Shown one piece after another: positions 61,365 through 64,000 of a stretch of 64,000 bases of DNA. This DNA comes from Paulinella micropora. Lineage: Eukaryota > Cercozoa > Imbricatea > Euglyphida. Each line of letters begins with the position of its first letter. Position 1 is the stretch's first letter. The stretch covers positions 658,028 through 722,027 of the forward strand of contig BJOX01000063.1 in NCBI GenBank assembly GCA_009731375.1, in the 5' to 3' direction. The notes beneath the pieces were generated by a model. It did not search any database and was not told the DNA's origin. It saw only the letters and a list, made by a program, of their open reading frames with translations. A program made the translations under genes and the position numbers.

Positions 61365-61857
61365 AAATCTGCCTTGGAGTGTTGACTGTGACATATTTGA
61401 GGGAAATCCCGATGAAAAAACCTAGTCACACTTGCTAAACAGAGTTCCAGCCCAATGGCCTCAAGGCGTTAAACTGTGACGCCAACTCATAACCCTTTGG
61501 TGGTAGATGCTGGGGAGGAGGGTCGTTGCGCGCGTAAAAGATCTTAAACTCCGCATATGCTGGTTGATAGCCCAGGACCCAGCAGACACCAGATTGTTAT
61601 GGGTGGGGTTTCGAGGCAGCTCTAGCAACCGCGCTTGGTGTATGCACTTGCACATTCGGTGACGTCTTGCAAGAGGTTGCTGGGACTGCGGAATAACCTC
61701 GGCTTAGTGCAGTCTTGCCCTCAGGAGCTCCATCGGTGGCCCCGATCATCAGGCGAGAGACTGACACGGGGGGGTGGAGGACCTCGAACAAGGGTATTGG
61801 AGGCTTATGTCCGTTGAGGATATGCCATTAGCTGCATCAGTACGCCTCAGATATAGT
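61365..61857 (-). mobile_element. SINE-B-like repeat, copy 5, tandem with copy 4
   Basis: Differs from copy 4 at only a few bases. The direct head-to-tail repeat has a 493-base period. A (TTA)n array follows. Confidence 0.88.
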
Positions 61858-62000
<143 letters not shown>

Positions 62001-62231
62001 TCTACTGTTGTGTTGAGTTGCAGTGTCTGCACTCTCGGGCTCTCACATGAGTGTCCTGAATGCCAAAATTCCTTTATTTTTTTCGCACCCTGTCGGAATA
62101 AATCATGGTTTGTGTGAACCAGGAGGAGTTGGGAGCTCATATTTGCAGGTTGGCTAGCCCCAGACTCGATGTTGATGCTGATATAATTTATTTGGAATTC
62201 ACGCAAATATTTGCGTTAGGGGATTGTCCTG

Positions 62232-62340
62232 ATGCCGGAGCCACTGGAATGTTCGGACATACCTGTCCCTGCCGATTTTTTTCATGACGTGTTGAAATCC
62301 TATCCCAAGGTGTCATTCCTATACCATGTTGCTGGCGCAG
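62232..62340 (+). CDS. Gene 3 candidate, first coding exon
   Basis: ATG at 62232 is preceded by an in-frame TAG at 62217. It reads MPEPLECSDIPVPADFFHDV and 16 more codons to donor gtactg, phase 1. The intron start gtactgtctatgaatgatg is then echoed four or five times in (GTAT)n (62445, 62508, 62628, 62711), as around the exons of genes 1 and 2. An overlapping frame at 62105-62287 is also open. Product not recognised. Confidence 0.42.
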
Positions 62341-62567
62341 GTACTGTCTATGAATGATGTATGTATGTATGTATGTATGTATGTATGTATGTATGTATAT
62401 GTATGTATTTATGTATGTATGTATGTATGTATGTATGTATGTATGTCTATGAATGATGTATGTATGTATGTATGTGTGTATGTGTATGTATGTATGTATG
62501 TATGTATGTCTATGAATGATGTATGTATGTATGTATGTATGTATGTATGTATGTATGTGTATGTATG

Positions 62568-62599
<32 letters not shown>

Positions 62600-62982
62600 T
62601 GTATGTATGTATGTATGTATGTATGTATGTCTATGAATGATGTATGTATGTATGTATGTATGTATGTATGTATGTATGTATGTATGTGTGTATGTATGTA
62701 TGTATGTATGTATGAATGATGTATGTATGTATGTATGTATGTATGTAGCTTGAGGTGTATGTGTGTGTGTGTGTGTGTGTGTGTTTATCTATGTATGCAT
62801 TTATTAGAGTGTAGGTATGTTGCATGAAGCATCATTTTTTTTTTTTTTTTTTCAACTTATCATGTACAAATAATACTTTACTATACAATGTATGTATGCT
62901 CTGAGCGGACAAAAAATTTTGTAACTGTTTACGACTGTGTAGTATATAAGTGATTGTGTGTGCGTGTGTATGTGTATGCTTG

Positions 62983-63019
<37 letters not shown>

Positions 63020-63081
63020 ATGTATGTACGATTCGCGATATTTGCGGCGATTTCCCGGAAAATTTCCATATCTTTATTTTT

Positions 63082-63110
<29 letters not shown>
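62341..63110 (+). repeat. (GTAT)n with donor-side echoes, (TG)n, poly-T
   Basis: Short echoes of tgtctatgaatgatgtatg in (GTAT)n to 62745, (TG)n, a unique AT-rich piece 62825-62950, then (TG)n. An inverted copy of the 63665 exon start lies at 63028-63083. Confidence 0.75.
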
Positions 63111-63113
<3 letters not shown>

Positions 63114-63130
63114 TCTATTGTGTGTTATAG

Positions 63131-63174
63131 GCTGGGACGCAGGCTCTGCTGCTGGAGCGACACTTGGAACTACG
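63131..63174 (+). CDS. Gene 3 candidate, second exon
   Basis: Acceptor gtgtgttatag and donor gtgaaa bracket 44 bases. In phase 1 to 0, following the first exon, it reads WDAGSAAGATLGTT. All three frames are open, so the frame is assigned only by phase. Confidence 0.42.
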
Positions 63175-63183
63175 GTGAAAACA

Positions 63184-63214
<31 letters not shown>

Positions 63215-63221
63215 TAAAAAA

Positions 63222-63268
63222 AAAGAAATGAAAATTTGCCGGGATATTGCCGCAAATATCGCGAATCA

Positions 63269-63299
<31 letters not shown>

Positions 63300-63600
63300 G
63301 AAAAACAAAGATATGGAAATTTTCCGGGAAATCGCCGAAAATATCGCGAATCATTCATACATACATACATACATACATATATACATACATACACACATAC
63401 ATACATATATACATATAAAAGAAAGATATGGAAATTTCCGGGAAATCGCCGCAAATATCGAGAATCATACATACATACATACATACATACATACATGCTA
63501 CATACATACATACATACATACATGCATACATACATACATACATATAAAAAGAAAGATATGGAAATTTCCCGGGAAATCGCCGCATATATCGCGAATCATA
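63222..63600 (+). repeat. Four 5' echoes of the 63665 segment
   Basis: Copies near 63222, 63307, 63418 and 63548 repeat gaaagatatggaaattttcc and gggaaatcgccgcaaatatcg, then go to tcatacatac. They end where identity to the 63665 copy ends. Confidence 0.8.
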
Positions 63601-63626
63601 CATACATACATATATACATATATACA

Positions 63627-63658
<32 letters not shown>

Positions 63659-63664
63659 AAAAAG

Positions 63665-63739
63665 AAAGATATGGAAATTTTCCGGGAAATTGCCGCAAAT
63701 ATCGCGAAAGCTTCGCTGCCTTCCCCTTCGCCCTTCTAA
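63665..63739 (+). CDS. Gene 3 candidate, possible terminal exon
   Basis: In phase 0 it reads KDMEIFREIAANIAKASL and ends at a TAA at 63737. The acceptor (taaaaaag) lacks a pyrimidine tract. Support comes mainly from four upstream echoes and an inverted copy. Confidence 0.33.
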   Translation, partial: KDMEIFREIAANIAKASLPSPSPF

Positions 63740-63759
63740 TACATACGTACATGTATACA

Positions 63760-63776
63760 TTCATACATACATACTT

Positions 63777-63811
<35 letters not shown>

Positions 63812-63858
63812 TGCACACGCACACACACACACACACACACACATACACACATACATAC

Positions 63859-63899
<41 letters not shown>

Positions 63900-64000
63900 C
63901 CACCTAACTCATTTGAACTTAGTCTCAAATGGGCCTCTCAAAGCCCTCTCTTTCGTTGATTTCTTTTTTTTTTTTTTTTTTTTTTTTTTTCCCTTTTTCC
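63760..64000. repeat. (ATAC)n, (AC)n and poly-T to window end
   Basis: Simple repeats and a 50-base unique piece (63902-63960) with no gene signal. Confidence 0.9.

Overview
This is a eukaryotic nuclear window, and the exons sit in a sea of simple repeats. Most of the 64 kb is tri- to heptanucleotide microsatellite. There are several SINE-like families, small foldback elements and a dozen N gaps, and no bacterial-style gene organisation. I cannot name the organism. Many very short exons (32-181 nt) with gtatgt-type donors and tRNA-derived SINEs suggest a metazoan or other intron-rich eukaryote. Almost all long open frames are translations of microsatellites and were left out.

The short non-repetitive islands can be read as exons: each has an AG acceptor, a GT donor and an open frame, and the splice phases agree from one to the next. 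Gene 1 (plus, 249-25461) has about 18 exons encoding an unrecognised Ser/Pro-rich, partly coiled-coil protein; its upstream end lies outside the window. Gene 2 (minus, about 48366 down to 29100) has about 15 exons. It carries all five signature motifs of the endonuclease/exonuclease/phosphatase (EEP) fold in the right order (LSLN, LLQE, FNTHL, GGDFN, LSDHFP) and most resembles the neutral sphingomyelinase branch. Genes 1 and 2 converge on 25.5-29.1 kb. Gene 3 (plus, from 62232) is tentative.

The main discovery is a rule I call exon echoes. Nearly every exon is accompanied by degenerate partial copies of itself embedded in the flanking intron microsatellite. Copies upstream of an exon keep its acceptor and 5' part; copies downstream keep its 3' part and donor. 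They number from 1 to 18 per exon and hold on both strands in sense orientation. The microsatellites also track the splice sites: arrays after donors are usually (GTAT)n or (GTAA)n on the sense strand, and arrays before acceptors are usually pyrimidine-rich ((ATCT)n, (CTTA)n, (CTAC)n). Introns seem to have grown by tandem amplification of exon-intron junctions.

Layout: 0.2-25.5 kb gene 1, with a large inverted repeat at 13.56-14.72 kb and an N gap at 20427-21321; 25.5-29.1 kb intergenic, with one SINE-B copy; 29.1-48.4 kb gene 2; 49-52.5 kb SINE cluster in (AAT)n with an N gap; 53-56.6 kb purine, (GTA)n and (GTAT)n arrays; 56.6-60.5 kb (AG)n arrays with unique islands; 60.9-61.9 kb two tandem SINE-B copies; 62-64 kb gene 3 candidate.

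Limits: exon calls rest on reading splice sites and phases by eye. No alignment, RNA evidence or database search was available.
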